DNA from: UBA1926 sp002337215
GTDB lineage: Bacteria > Planctomycetota > Phycisphaerae > Phycisphaerales > UBA1924
Direction of reading: 5' to 3'
Length of the DNA: 64,000 nucleotides
NCBI GenBank assembly: GCA_963973795.1
Contig: CAXBAF010000008.1
Span: 57,104-121,103, forward strand
The position numbers were made by a program, and so were the translations under genes. This document shows, one piece after another, positions 34,234 to 43,915 of the stretch (its first letter is position 1; the number at the start of each line of letters is the position of its first letter). The notes beneath the pieces were generated by a model. That model ran no database searches, was not told the DNA's origin, and saw only the letters and a list, made by a program, of their open reading frames with translations.

Positions 34234-35052
34234 ATGTCGTTCGGACTTGGACACGGAAAACCGATGGATGACGCGAAGGGCGTCGTGGGGATCGCGGACC
34301 GGGAACTGGGTCCGCTGCCCGATGATGTGCTGCGCAACCCCGAGGCGGGGCGGGTCAACCCGCGCGGCTGGTTCGCGGAGCCGGATCGCCGGTTCGAACT
34401 CGAGATCGGTTCGGGCAAAGGCACGTTCCTCGTCCAGCAAGCGGCGCTGGAACCAGAGACGAACTTCCTTGGCATCGAGTGGACGGGCGAGTTCTATACC
34501 TATGCCGCGGATCGGCTCAGGCGTCGTCGTGAATCCGGCACGCACGCGAACGTCCGCATGCTGCTGGGCGACGCGACGGAGTTCCTTCGCTGGCGCTGCC
34601 CCGATTCGATCTGCCGGGTGATCCACTTGTATTTTTCGGATCCGTGGCCCAAGAGTCGGCACCACAAGAAGCGGGTCGTGCAGCACCGGTTCCTGGCGGA
34701 CGCGTGGCGTGTGCTGGAACCCGGCGGGGAGCTGCGGGTGGTGACGGATCACGCGGACCTCTGGGCGTGGGACCTGGCGCACGTCGAGCAGTGGGTCGCG
34801 GACGCCGGGGCCTGCGAGCCGTACCTGGGCGAGGCGGCGGGGAAGATGGAGATCGCGCGGGGACTTGTTCCGGCGATGCCCGATGGTGTGCGCGCGCTTC
34901 GGGAGGGGATGCCCGCGTCACCGTTCGCGATCACGGGTTTCGATCGGCCCGACTCGGCAGGTGCCGGGGAGGTCGTGGGGACGAACTTTGAGCGGAAGTT
35001 CATCGCCGAGGGGCGGTCGTTCAACGCGGCGGTGCTGAAGAAGCTCGGCTAG
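34234..35052 (+). CDS. trmB: tRNA (guanine-N7-)-methyltransferase
   Basis: The 272-residue protein has the TrmB SAM-binding motif 'FELEIGSGKGTFLVQQA', 'LGIEWT', and the signature 'FSDPWPKSRHHKKR' near residue 145. It methylates G46 in the variable loop of tRNAs. The C-terminal 50 residues include 'TNFERKFIAEGRSF', typical of the family ('T.fE..f...G'). Confidence 0.95.
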   Translation: MSFGLGHGKPMDDAKGVVGIADRELGPLPDDVLRNPEAGRVNPRGWFAEPDRRFELEIGSGKGTFLVQQAALEPETNFLGIEWTGEFYTYAADRLRRRRESGTHANVRMLLGDATEFLRWRCPDSICRVIHLYFSDPWPKSRHHKKRVVQHRFLADAWRVLEPGGELRVVTDHADLWAWDLAHVEQWVADAGACEPYLGEAAGKMEIARGLVPAMPDGVRALREGMPASPFAITGFDRPDSAGAGEVVGTNFERKFIAEGRSFNAAVLKKLG

Positions 35053-35098
35053 AGCCTGCTTGGCTCGTGGGGGCGTGTTTCGGCTAGGCTGCAGGCTT

Positions 35099-37741
35099 AT
35101 GGAAGAGATCATCGGACCGTACCGGGTAGAGGGGGAGATCGGGCGTGGCGGGATGGGCGTGGTCTACCGCGCCCGCGACAACCGGCTCGATCGGATCGTC
35201 GCGATCAAGTCCTTGCCAGAGGAGTTCGCGGCCGACCCGCTTCGGCTGGACCGGTTCGAGCGCGAGGCCCGGACGCTGGCGCAGGTCACGCATCCCAACA
35301 TCGCCGGGATCTACGGGATCGAAGAGAAGGACGGGGCCCGCTACCTCGTGCTCGAGTATGTCGAGGGCGAGACGCTGGCCGATCTGCTCGAGCGCGGGCC
35401 GCTGCCGGTCGACGACGCGATCGAGATCGCGGCGCAGATCGCCGACGGCGTCGCGGCGGCGCACGACGCGGGGGTGATCCACCGGGACCTCAAGCCCGGC
35501 AACGTCATCATCACGCCCGACGGGCGCGCAAAGGTGCTCGACTTCGGGCTCGCTCGGGCGGACGGCGTCGCCGACGCCTCGTCGGCAGAGATGACGCAGA
35601 CGCCCACGGCGACCTACGGCAACTCGCCCACGATCCCCGGCGCGATCCTCGGGACGGCGCCCTACATGAGCCCCGAGCAGGCGCGCGGGAAGATGGTCGA
35701 CAAGCGCACCGACATCTGGTCGTTCGGCGTGATGCTGTATGAGATGCTCACCGGCATCGGGCCCTTCCACGGGGAGACCGCGACCGAGTCGATCGGGGCG
35801 ATCCTGCACAAGGACGTCGATCTCGATGCGCTGCCGGCGGGGACGCCCGGGCATGTGCGACGCGTACTCGAGCGGTGCCTGGAGCGCGACAAGAACGCGC
35901 GGTTCAGAGATATCGGGGATGTGAGACTGGAGCTGCTGCGTCGGGATATTGGCCCGGGTGCTGTGCCAACGGTGGATGGACGGTCTGGCGGCGTGCCCGC
36001 GGCGGTGGTGGTCGCTGGCGTGCTGATCGTGGCCTTGGCCGCGGGTTGTGCGGGCTGGTTTGTGTCTCGGGCGATGATGCCCGAGCCCGAGCGGGTGGTG
36101 CGCAAGTTCGAGATCATGAAGGCCGGACCGGATTCTGATTTCAACCCGAGAACGGCCCAGATCTCACCGGACGGGATGAAGATCGCGTTCATCGAGGGCG
36201 ACACGATCAAGGTCCGCGATCTCTCCACATTCGGCGTCGTGGACATCGCCGAGGCCGACGGCCCGATAGCGCTGACATGGTCGCCCGACGGACGCACGAT
36301 CGCGTTCGGAACCTTGCGCGAAATGTTCAAGGTGCCCGCGACCGGGGGGGGCGTCACCAACCTCGGGAACTACGGCGTCAACTTCCCCTTCGCCTGGACC
36401 GACGACGACCGGATCGTCTTCTCGGACGTCTCGGACCGGCAGAGCCAAGCGATCATGGAGATGTCGGCGAGCGGGACCACGCCCCGGGTGCTGGTCGAGG
36501 CGGACGAAGACGAGATGATCGACTACCACGCCATCGCGTCGATCCCGGGGACGGATGTCCTGCTCTTCGTCCGCCACCAGACCGACCAGCGCACGCCAAT
36601 CATGGCCTGGGACGGTGCCCGGTCCGTCGTGCTCGCGGATTTCGAGGACCTGTACACCACGACCCTCGCGTGGTCGCCCAGCGGGCATGTCCTTTTCACC
36701 CGCGGGTTCGGGGAGATCGACCTCTGGGCCGTGCCGTTCTCGCCCGAACGGATGGAGAGCACCGGAGAGCCGTTCCTGGTGCAGCCCGAGGCGGTCGGGC
36801 CCTCGGTCTCGGCGAACGGCACGCTCGCGTTCGCACGCGGCAAGGTCGAAGGTGGCGGCGAACTGATCTGGATCCTGCCCGACGGCTCGATCGAGTCCAT
36901 CGGCGACGGGGGCGAGATGGTCGCGATGACGCTGGTCTCGCCGGACGGCACGCGTGTGGCCTACGGGGGCGGGACGGGGCCGCAGGACATGGAGGTCTGG
37001 GTGCGCGACCTGGAGCGGGGCATCAACACCCGCATCTCGTCGCTCGAGGGCTTCGTGATCCCTTCCGGCTGGTCTCCTGACAGCCGGGAGATCGCGGTCA
37101 TGAACTTCGACCCGTCCGTGAGCGAAGACGCTCGGTCCACGCACTTCCTCGCCGCGGACGGCTCGGGGCCCACCCGGGATCCCTACCCCGGGCTCCTGTC
37201 GTCGTTCGATCGGGATTGGAAGACCGCGGCGCTGGTCTCCGACCCGCGGAGGAACCCGGTCTCGATCTCGGCGATCGACCTGGCGGACATGTCCACGATC
37301 GGTGAGGTCGCGAAGGCGCAGGCGTCGTTCCTCTGGACATCGTTGAGCCCGGACGGCACGCTGCTGCTCTACGAGTCCGTAGAATCGGGCAAGCAGGTCT
37401 ACTGCACGCGGTTCCCGAGCGGCGAGGGGCGCTGGCAGGTCTCGTCCGATGGTGGGTCACAGCCCGTCTGGTCGGCGGACGGATCGACGGTGTATTACAC
37501 AAACACCGATCGTGAACTGATCCGTGTCTCGCTGACCCGCGAGCCTGAGATCCGGTTCGGGCTCCCCGAGCCGGTCTTCGAGACCATGCCGGACATCAGC
37601 CAAGTCGACATGATCCAGCCCACGCCGAACGGCGAGAAGTTCATCTCGACGCGCGGGCGCGCCGACGACGAGAAGGAGACCGGGTTCTCGCTGTCGCTGA
37701 TCGAGCACTGGGCCGAGGAGTTCCGGGACGACTCGGAGTAG
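35099..37741 (+). CDS. Transmembrane Ser/Thr kinase with C-terminal TolB/PD40 beta-propeller
   Basis: From ATG 35099 the protein has 880 residues. Kinase domain (about 1-275): 'GEIGRGGMGVVYRARD', 'VAIKSL', 'VIHRDLKPGNVII', 'DFGLAR', 'GTAPYMSPEQARGK'. One transmembrane helix ('AAVVVAGVLIVALAAGCAGW', about 305-325) follows, then a large outside beta-propeller of PD40-type repeats ('SPDGMKIAFIEG', 'SPDGRTIAFGTL', 'SPDGTRVAYGGG'). It would sense or bind something outside and phosphorylate cytoplasmic targets. No effector gene is adjacent; convergent with the SulP gene (12-base gap). Confidence 0.95.
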   Translation: MEEIIGPYRVEGEIGRGGMGVVYRARDNRLDRIVAIKSLPEEFAADPLRLDRFEREARTLAQVTHPNIAGIYGIEEKDGARYLVLEYVEGETLADLLERGPLPVDDAIEIAAQIADGVAAAHDAGVIHRDLKPGNVIITPDGRAKVLDFGLARADGVADASSAEMTQTPTATYGNSPTIPGAILGTAPYMSPEQARGKMVDKRTDIWSFGVMLYEMLTGIGPFHGETATESIGAILHKDVDLDALPAGTPGHVRRVLERCLERDKNARFRDIGDVRLELLRRDIGPGAVPTVDGRSGGVPAAVVVAGVLIVALAAGCAGWFVSRAMMPEPERVVRKFEIMKAGPDSDFNPRTAQISPDGMKIAFIEGDTIKVRDLSTFGVVDIAEADGPIALTWSPDGRTIAFGTLREMFKVPATGGGVTNLGNYGVNFPFAWTDDDRIVFSDVSDRQSQAIMEMSASGTTPRVLVEADEDEMIDYHAIASIPGTDVLLFVRHQTDQRTPIMAWDGARSVVLADFEDLYTTTLAWSPSGHVLFTRGFGEIDLWAVPFSPERMESTGEPFLVQPEAVGPSVSANGTLAFARGKVEGGGELIWILPDGSIESIGDGGEMVAMTLVSPDGTRVAYGGGTGPQDMEVWVRDLERGINTRISSLEGFVIPSGWSPDSREIAVMNFDPSVSEDARSTHFLAADGSGPTRDPYPGLLSSFDRDWKTAALVSDPRRNPVSISAIDLADMSTIGEVAKAQASFLWTSLSPDGTLLLYESVESGKQVYCTRFPSGEGRWQVSSDGGSQPVWSADGSTVYYTNTDRELIRVSLTREPEIRFGLPEPVFETMPDISQVDMIQPTPNGEKFISTRGRADDEKETGFSLSLIEHWAEEFRDDSE

Positions 37742-37753
37742 AGCGCCGTCGGT

Positions 37754-39580
37754 TCAGCCGATCGGTCTCTTCACACGATCCGTCGCGACGTGGTAGTGCG
37801 GGTCTTCCGAGATGTTCGCCTCGACGAGGTCGCCCGCTTTGTCGAGCAGCAGGCGGCAGTCGTCTGAGAGATGCCGCAGGTGGAGGCGTTTGCCGACCTT
37901 GGTGTAGCGTTCCGCGAGGGCGTTGATCGCCTCGAGGCCCGACTGGTCGTAGACCCGGCTGAAGTAGAAATCGACGACCACGTCGTCGGGGTCGCTCGCG
38001 GGGTCGAACAGATCGCGGAAGCGGGTGACCGAGCCGAAGAAGAGCACGCCGTGGAGTTGGTAGATTTTCGAGCCGTGCTCGTCGAACTGGACGTCGGCAA
38101 CCATGTGCTTGGACTTGTTCCAGGCAAAGACCATGGCGGACATCGCGACCCCGATGAGCACGGCCGTCGCGAGGTCGTGCATGAAAACGGTATAGCCCGC
38201 GACGACGAGCATGACGAGGACCTCGGCCTTGGGGATCTTGTGCCAGGTCTGGAGGGTGGTCCACTCGAAGGTGCCGATGACGACCATGAACATGACGCCG
38301 ACAAGGGCGGCCATCGGGATCGCCTCGATGTAGGGCGCGAGGAAGAGGATGAAGACGAGCAGCGCCAGCGCCGCGGTGATGCCCGACAGCCTGCCCCGGC
38401 CCCCTGATTTCACGTTGATGAGCGATTGGCCGATCATGGCGCAGCCGCCCATGCCTCCGAAGATGCCACAGGTGACATTGGCGACGCCCTGACCGACGCA
38501 CTCACGGTTGCCGACGCCGCGGGTCTCGGTGAGTTCGTCGACGAGGGTCATGGTCATCAGCGACTCGATGAGCCCGACGCCCGCGAGGATGACCGAGAAC
38601 GGGAGGATGATCCAGAGGGTCTCGAGCGTCGCGGGGGGGAGGGTGAAATCGAGCCAGGCGGGGCGGGGGAGGCCCCCGCTGATGCCGACCGAGGCGGTAT
38701 CGACCGAGTCGATCGCGGCCCGGGTCTCGTCGGGCGTGAGCGGCACGATCGGCGAGGCCGGGCCATGACCCACGGCGGCCGCGGGGATGACGGCGACGCC
38801 CTCGGGCAGCGCGACGGATTCGAGCAGGGCTCGGTCCTTGTCTGCCTGAGCCGCGGCGACGGCGTTGGCGACCGTCTTGTCAACGAGCATGTCGCGGACG
38901 GTGAGCACGGGTGTCTTCTCGCCCTCTGCCGCCGATGCGTTGATGAAGAACGCGGCGAGCGAGATGACGAGGATCGCGGCGAGCGACGAGGGGATGATTT
39001 TGGTGATCTTGGGAAGGAAGGCGATGATGCCCATCGCAAGGGCGACGAGTCCGAGCATGATGTAGAGCCGCGAACCGCTGAGAAACTCCATCGCGCCCGA
39101 GTCGCCGAGAGTTTTGAAACTCCCGAACTGTGCCATCAGGATGACGATCGCGAGCCCGTTGACGAACCCGAGCATGACGGGGTGGGGGACGATTCGGATG
39201 AGTTTGCCGAGGCGGAGGAGGCCGACGGTGATCTGGAAGACGCCGCAGAGAACGACTGCGGGGAACAGGTAGCCGATCCCGTGGTTGGCGACGAGGGCGA
39301 CGACGACGACGCCCATCGCGCCGGTGGCACCCGAGATCATGCCGGGCCGACCACCGAGAACAGAGGTGATCAAACAGATGATGAAGGCGGCATAGAGGCC
39401 AACCAACGGGGGGACGCCGGCGAGGAAGGCGAACGCGACGGCCTCCGGCACCAGCGCGAGCGCGACGGTGAGCCCCGAGAGAATCTCGGCCTTGGGCGAG
39501 CCCGAGAGACCCGACTTCAGATCGAAAGTGACAGGCGCCGTGCGCACGAAATTAGGCAGACGGATGGTGATCTCGGACAT
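37754..39580 (-). CDS. SulP family anion transporter with STAS domain
   Basis: The 608-residue protein has about 10-12 membrane segments, beginning 'AEILSGLTVALALVPEAVAFAFLAGV', with the SulP signatures 'GGRPGMISGATGAMG' and 'GQGVANVTCGIFGGMGGCAMIGQS'. A loop of about 85 residues sits between segments in the middle, and the C-terminus carries a STAS domain ('IYQLHGVLFFGSVTRFRDLF'). The family carries sulfate, bicarbonate or other anions, coupled to Na+ or H+. Several substrates are possible. Confidence 0.94.
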   Translation of the reverse strand: MSEITIRLPNFVRTAPVTFDLKSGLSGSPKAEILSGLTVALALVPEAVAFAFLAGVPPLVGLYAAFIICLITSVLGGRPGMISGATGAMGVVVVALVANHGIGYLFPAVVLCGVFQITVGLLRLGKLIRIVPHPVMLGFVNGLAIVILMAQFGSFKTLGDSGAMEFLSGSRLYIMLGLVALAMGIIAFLPKITKIIPSSLAAILVISLAAFFINASAAEGEKTPVLTVRDMLVDKTVANAVAAAQADKDRALLESVALPEGVAVIPAAAVGHGPASPIVPLTPDETRAAIDSVDTASVGISGGLPRPAWLDFTLPPATLETLWIILPFSVILAGVGLIESLMTMTLVDELTETRGVGNRECVGQGVANVTCGIFGGMGGCAMIGQSLINVKSGGRGRLSGITAALALLVFILFLAPYIEAIPMAALVGVMFMVVIGTFEWTTLQTWHKIPKAEVLVMLVVAGYTVFMHDLATAVLIGVAMSAMVFAWNKSKHMVADVQFDEHGSKIYQLHGVLFFGSVTRFRDLFDPASDPDDVVVDFYFSRVYDQSGLEAINALAERYTKVGKRLHLRHLSDDCRLLLDKAGDLVEANISEDPHYHVATDRVKRPIG

Positions 39581-39801
39581 GCGGGGAGTTCTCTGCGGAG
39601 GTTCGGGTGTGCCGGCTCGGGACCGATCTGCTGTCGGCGCGGGAGTTTAGGGGGCAACGCACCCGATGCCAGCCGGGACGGCGACATTCGACGCGAATGC
39701 CGATCTGGGGTGAACAGTCCTGACCGATCGTCACAATCGCAGAAATCGATTCCCGGCGATGATTAGAATCCAGGCAGAACGCGGGGGCGCGGAGACTGAC
39801 G

Positions 39802-40794
39802 GTGAACGACGAGACGGTGGCGAACATCGCGTCGAAAGCTTGGTCGCGTTTCCTCGACGACCGGGACCCTGCGGCCGATCACGACTTCTTCGCGCACGGC
39901 GGGCACTCGCTGCTGTTGCTGCGGATGGCGGCGTGGATCAAAGCCGACTCCGGACGCGACCTCGTGCTCGCCGAGTTTCTCCGATCGCCGACCTTCGCGG
40001 GGCTCATACAGTGCCTCTCGCACGACTCGGACTCGGATATTCCGACCCAGCAGTTCGGCACCGGCGGACGGGTGATCCTCTGCATTCCCGGCGCGTACGG
40101 CCGAGCGCTCGCGTTCGATCGACTTGCACACGCCATCAACGAGCAACTCGCCGACACGGTCCGGTTGCGGTGCTACGAACTCTGGAACGCGGTCGAACGG
40201 CTGGGCCCCGACGCGGCGATCGACGCGCTGACCGATCGGCTCGATCGCGATCTCCGCCGCACCGATGTGATCGGCATCGCGGGCTACTCGCTCGGCGGGC
40301 TGTTTCCGTTTGTGCGCGATTTTTCGGCGATACACCGGCACGCACACCTCTGGCTGATCGATGCGTACCGCGCTGTTGCGCCGAGGTCGCACGCCGCCCG
40401 GCTTGCGGCGGGGCTCCGCAACGCCGTGTGTTATCCGAGGCTCCTGCCCGGTGGGAGCGTCGCGACCGTCCGGTCGCAGGCCGCGAAACTCGGCCGATGG
40501 GTGCGCGCGAACAGCAACACGCAGGCGAGCCATCCCAAGAGCTGGCGGATGCAGGAACTGCTCGGGAGGTCGATCGCGTGCGCGTGGCGCGGGCCCGCGA
40601 CGCTGATCCGCCCGCGCAGACGGGTGCTCTGGACCCCCTACTACGACCCCGCCTCGCTCAACGGTCTCCGCGGCGTGCTGCCGAGCGAAACGAGGCTTGC
40701 GTGGGTCGGCACATCGCACGAAACAATGCTGACAACGGGCGTCGGACACCTGGCGGATGCGATCGCGGAGGACATCGGTCGCTCCCGCGTGTGA
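39802..40794 (+). CDS. Orphan carrier protein-thioesterase didomain (PCP/ACP-TE)
   Basis: The 330-residue protein from GTG 39802 begins with a phosphopantetheine carrier domain: 'FFAHGGHSLLLL' with the attachment Ser36. Residues about 88-330 form an alpha/beta thioesterase: 'CIPGAYGRALAF', nucleophile elbow 'GYSLGG' (Ser163), Asp187 and the catalytic His in 'SHETML'. This is the end module of non-ribosomal peptide or polyketide synthases, but no condensation, adenylation or ketosynthase gene is nearby. It may work in trans or make a simple amide or ester. Divergent from the SulP gene; ribBA-type gene lies 50 bases downstream. Confidence 0.85.
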   Translation: MNDETVANIASKAWSRFLDDRDPAADHDFFAHGGHSLLLLRMAAWIKADSGRDLVLAEFLRSPTFAGLIQCLSHDSDSDIPTQQFGTGGRVILCIPGAYGRALAFDRLAHAINEQLADTVRLRCYELWNAVERLGPDAAIDALTDRLDRDLRRTDVIGIAGYSLGGLFPFVRDFSAIHRHAHLWLIDAYRAVAPRSHAARLAAGLRNAVCYPRLLPGGSVATVRSQAAKLGRWVRANSNTQASHPKSWRMQELLGRSIACAWRGPATLIRPRRRVLWTPYYDPASLNGLRGVLPSETRLAWVGTSHETMLTTGVGHLADAIAEDIGRSRV

Positions 40795-40844
40795 ATTTCC
40801 GGGGCGGCCAGACCTCGGGCTGCGCAGGGTCGCAACAATGCCGG

Positions 40845-42083
40845 ATGCCCGACGCGCCCCAATCCGATTCGCCATTCTCCCCGATCGAAGACGTGCTCGC
40901 CGACCTCCGCGCCGGCAAGATGGTCATCCTGACCGACGACGAGGACCGGGAGAACGAGGGCGACCTCGTGCTGCCCAGTCAGTTCATCACCCCCGAGGCG
41001 GTGACGTTCATGCTGAGCGTCGCGCGGGGGTACATGTGCGTGTGCATGACCGAGACGGATTGCGACCGGCTTGAACTGCACCCGCAGAGCGGGATCAACA
41101 CAACCTCGCGCGGGACGGCGTTCACCGTGAGCCTCGATGGGCACCCCAAGCATGGGTTCACGACCGGCGTGTCGGCCGCCGAGCGGGCGAAGTGCATCGA
41201 GATGATGATCGATGAGAAGTACGGACCCGAGGACTTCGCAAGGCCCGGGCATATCAACCCGCTGCGGAGCCGGGACGGGGGCGTGCTCGTGCGCACGGGG
41301 CAGACCGAGGGGTCGGTCGATCTGTGCCGTCTCGCGGGGCTGTATCCCAGCGCGGTGATCATCGAGATCATGCGCGACGACGGAGAGATGGCGCGTGTCC
41401 CCGATCTGATCCCGCTCGCAAAGCAGCACGGCATCAAGATGTGCTCGGTGGCGCAGATCATCGAGCACCGCCTGAGCCGGCAGAGCATCGTGAAGCGCGC
41501 CCAGCCCGCGGCGGGGATGGAGATCGAGACACCCGCGGGGAAGTTCGACCTCATCGCGTTCGAGAGCGTGGTCGATCCCTGGCCACACCTCGCGTTGACG
41601 GTCGGCGGCGTCGGCCGGCTCGATGACAACGGGGAGGTCATCGACGCGGGCGAGCCCGTCCTGGTGCGGATGCACAAGCGGCACGTGCTGGGCGATATCT
41701 TCGACGAGGTGGGCTCGGCGAGCGACGGGGGCTCGACGGGCGCACAACTGCGCGCCTCGATGGAAGCGATCCAGAAGGAAGGCCGGGGGGCGATCGTGTA
41801 TCTGCGGCCCGAGGGCTCGATGGCGAGTTTCTCCGACAGCCTGAGCCGGATCCGGCGGCAATCGCACGCGAGCGGAGCGGACACCCCCGACCTGACGCAC
41901 CCCGATTCTGTCGGCGGATCGATGCCGCCCGCGCTGCGCGAGTACGGCGTGGGTGTGCAGATCCTGCGGCAGCTTGGGGTGAGCAAACTCCGGCTGCTGA
42001 CCAACTCGAACCGACCGCTCCCCGGGCTCGAGGCGTTCGGGGTCGAGGTTGTCGACCACGTGCCGCTCGTGTCGGGCGGTTGA
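40845..42083 (+). CDS. ribBA: RibBA-like: 3,4-dihydroxy-2-butanone 4-phosphate synthase with degenerate GTP cyclohydrolase II domain
   Basis: From ATG 40845 the protein has 412 residues. The N-terminal half has DHBP-synthase motifs 'DDEDRENEGDLV', 'GTAFTVSLD', 'TTGVSAAERA' and 'RPGHINPLR', but the metal-ligand His of 'GHTE' (E. coli RibB His153) is Gln in 'RTGQTEGSVDL'. The C-terminal half resembles GTP cyclohydrolase II ('PVLVRMHKRHVLGDIFDE', 'YGVGVQILRQLGVSKLRLLTN'), but the three zinc cysteines and the 'LRxEGRG' arginine are missing. It should still make the four-carbon riboflavin precursor; the GCHII half is probably inactive or structural. Confidence 0.88.
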   Translation: MPDAPQSDSPFSPIEDVLADLRAGKMVILTDDEDRENEGDLVLPSQFITPEAVTFMLSVARGYMCVCMTETDCDRLELHPQSGINTTSRGTAFTVSLDGHPKHGFTTGVSAAERAKCIEMMIDEKYGPEDFARPGHINPLRSRDGGVLVRTGQTEGSVDLCRLAGLYPSAVIIEIMRDDGEMARVPDLIPLAKQHGIKMCSVAQIIEHRLSRQSIVKRAQPAAGMEIETPAGKFDLIAFESVVDPWPHLALTVGGVGRLDDNGEVIDAGEPVLVRMHKRHVLGDIFDEVGSASDGGSTGAQLRASMEAIQKEGRGAIVYLRPEGSMASFSDSLSRIRRQSHASGADTPDLTHPDSVGGSMPPALREYGVGVQILRQLGVSKLRLLTNSNRPLPGLEAFGVEVVDHVPLVSGG

Positions 42084-42532
42084 CTACCGACTAATTTACA
42101 AACAAATACGGATTCTGCTTTTCGTGGATGCGGATATCGGGCATAATGCGTCGTACCGCAGCGGCCCCGGCTGTTGGGATTCCCGGCCTCGGAGCAGGCC
42201 CATTCTCTTTGTGTGTGCAAGCGAATCGGCGGGCCCGGGTTTCGGCGTCCGAGGCCGAGGCGGTGTGCGCGGAGCGCGGCTGTACGCTGCGCGGGGTGCC
42301 CAGGGACGGGCCGAGAACGGATGAGTGAACGATCGGGCCCGACTGGCATCCGACTCACTCGGGAAAACGCGTCGGCGATCAGAAGGCATGATCGCGGCGC
42401 AGGCATGTTTCGTCAATTGCACCGGCGCACGCCGGTCCTCGAAACATGATCGGTGCTCGGCGTGCGGATGCATGCGAGACGACGGGCGCGAACAAGAACG
42501 CACGACTACTCAAGGAAAGAAGGAGTTACGGC
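42084..42532. other. Intergenic region, no gene seen
   Basis: About 450 bases between ribBA and the DUF1579 gene. The first 60 bases are relatively A+T-rich (a rare pocket here). Weak promoter-like hexamers (CATAAT at 42142-42147) are present but the spacing to a -35 is not convincing. No gene or terminator could be supported. Confidence 0.35.
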
Positions 42533-43180
42533 ATGAAGCGGATGATCATGATCGCGGGTCTGGCGGCGGCGATGTGCGCGGGCGGCTGGATCGGCGTCGA
42601 ATCGCAGCCCGAGGGCATGGAGGGCATGCCGGCGGGGATGCCCGACATGGAGCAGATGCTGGCGATGATGGACGAGATGTCCAAGCCGGATACGACGCAG
42701 CACGAGATGCTCAAGAAGTTCGGCGGCGACTGGGTTCTGACGGCGCGGTTCAAGATGGACCCGACCGCGCCGCCCGAGGTGAGCACAGGCACGTCGAAGG
42801 GAAAGTGGATCCTCGGCAAGCGTCAGCTCATGAGCGAGGTCGAGATGGACATGATGTTCATGGGCAAGGAGATGGATTTCTCCGGCATCGGCATCATGGG
42901 CTTCGACAAGGGAACCGGCGAATTCGTGAGCACGTGGATGGACACGATGGGCACCGGGCAGATGCGCCAGACCGGCTCGGTGATGGGCGACACGATCGTC
43001 ATGGTCGGGTCGGCGAAGCACCCGATGATGGGTGAGTACACGCTCAAGAACGTGCTGAAGTTCGTGGAGGGCGGGTACAACATGGAGTTCTGGGAGAAGG
43101 GTGAAATGATCGGCCCCGAGTTCACGAACACCGGGGTGATCGAGTACCGCCGACCGAACAAGAAGCTCATGGACGGATGA
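42533..43180 (+). CDS. Methionine-rich exported DUF1579 domain protein
   Basis: From ATG 42533 (AAGGAG 8 bases upstream) the protein has 215 residues: a signal peptide ('MIMIAGLAAAMCAGGWIG') and a DUF1579 beta-barrel-like domain from about residue 55 ('LKKFGGDWVLTARFKMDP'), which resembles lipocalin-like small-molecule binders. 31 of 215 residues (about 14 percent) are methionine, concentrated in 'PEGMEGMPAGMPDMEQMLAMM' (start). Met clusters can bind copper; here this is only a suggestion. A second DUF1579 gene follows. Confidence 0.75.
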   Translation: MKRMIMIAGLAAAMCAGGWIGVESQPEGMEGMPAGMPDMEQMLAMMDEMSKPDTTQHEMLKKFGGDWVLTARFKMDPTAPPEVSTGTSKGKWILGKRQLMSEVEMDMMFMGKEMDFSGIGIMGFDKGTGEFVSTWMDTMGTGQMRQTGSVMGDTIVMVGSAKHPMMGEYTLKNVLKFVEGGYNMEFWEKGEMIGPEFTNTGVIEYRRPNKKLMDG

Positions 43181-43345
43181 TCGCGGGCCTGATCCTGCGA
43201 GCAGGAACACTCCGCGCCGGGCGGGGCTGACGCGCCGCCCGGTCGATTTGCTTCTCGATCCCGATGTCGGATGTCGGGGTCATCGGTCGCGATGCGATCG
43301 GCTTTGACGGATTCGGTGTGGCGGGCTTCTGGAAGGGGGCGCTTG

Positions 43346-43879
43346 ATGGCGGATGATTTGCAGCAGGTCACCGACGCGTGCGCGGCGGCGGGGCAGCTCT
43401 CGGCGGAGCATCGATTGCTCAAGCACTTCGCGGGGACCTGGCGGGCCGAGGTGAAGATGTGGATGGGCCCCGGGCCTGAGACGGGGGCCGAGCCCATGAT
43501 CTCGCACGGGACGATGGTCAACACGCTGATCTTCGGCGGCAAGTTCATCGAGCACGACTACAACGACGATTCGGGCATGTTCTCCGGCAAGGGCTTCTTC
43601 GGCTACAACACGATCGAGGAGCGCTGGGAGGGCGTCTGGCTCGACACGATGGCGACGTTCATGATGACCGAACGCGGGTCGTATGACGCCGGGTCCAAAT
43701 CGTGGACGATGACAGACGAACTCAAGGACCCCGGGTCGGGTCACATGATGACCAAGCGGTCGGTCGTGACGCTGCACGGTGACGGCTCGCACACGATGGA
43801 GACCTGGTTCACGCCGACGGCGGGGAAAAACGCGGGCAAAGAATCGAAGTGCATGGAGATCCGGTACACGAAGGCGTGA
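43346..43879 (+). CDS. DUF1579 domain protein
   Basis: From ATG 43346 (GGAAGGGGG upstream) the protein has 177 residues without a signal peptide. The domain starts at 'HRLLKHFAGTWRAEVKMW' and contains 'EHDYNDDSGMFSGKGFFGYN' (typical DUF1579 beta-hairpins). It is a paralogue of the gene before it (166-base gap), which has a signal peptide, so the pair may include a secreted and a cytosolic form. Function unknown. Confidence 0.8.
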   Translation: MADDLQQVTDACAAAGQLSAEHRLLKHFAGTWRAEVKMWMGPGPETGAEPMISHGTMVNTLIFGGKFIEHDYNDDSGMFSGKGFFGYNTIEERWEGVWLDTMATFMMTERGSYDAGSKSWTMTDELKDPGSGHMMTKRSVVTLHGDGSHTMETWFTPTAGKNAGKESKCMEIRYTKA

Positions 43880-43915
43880 GACCGAGCCATCAGGCCGGCC
43901 GGACGCGGCCCGCAA

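Noticed and set aside
42121..42147. Sigma-70-type promoter before the DUF1579 gene
   Set aside because: TTCGTG and CATAAT are 15 bases apart, too short for confidence, and the downstream gene starts nearly 400 bases later.
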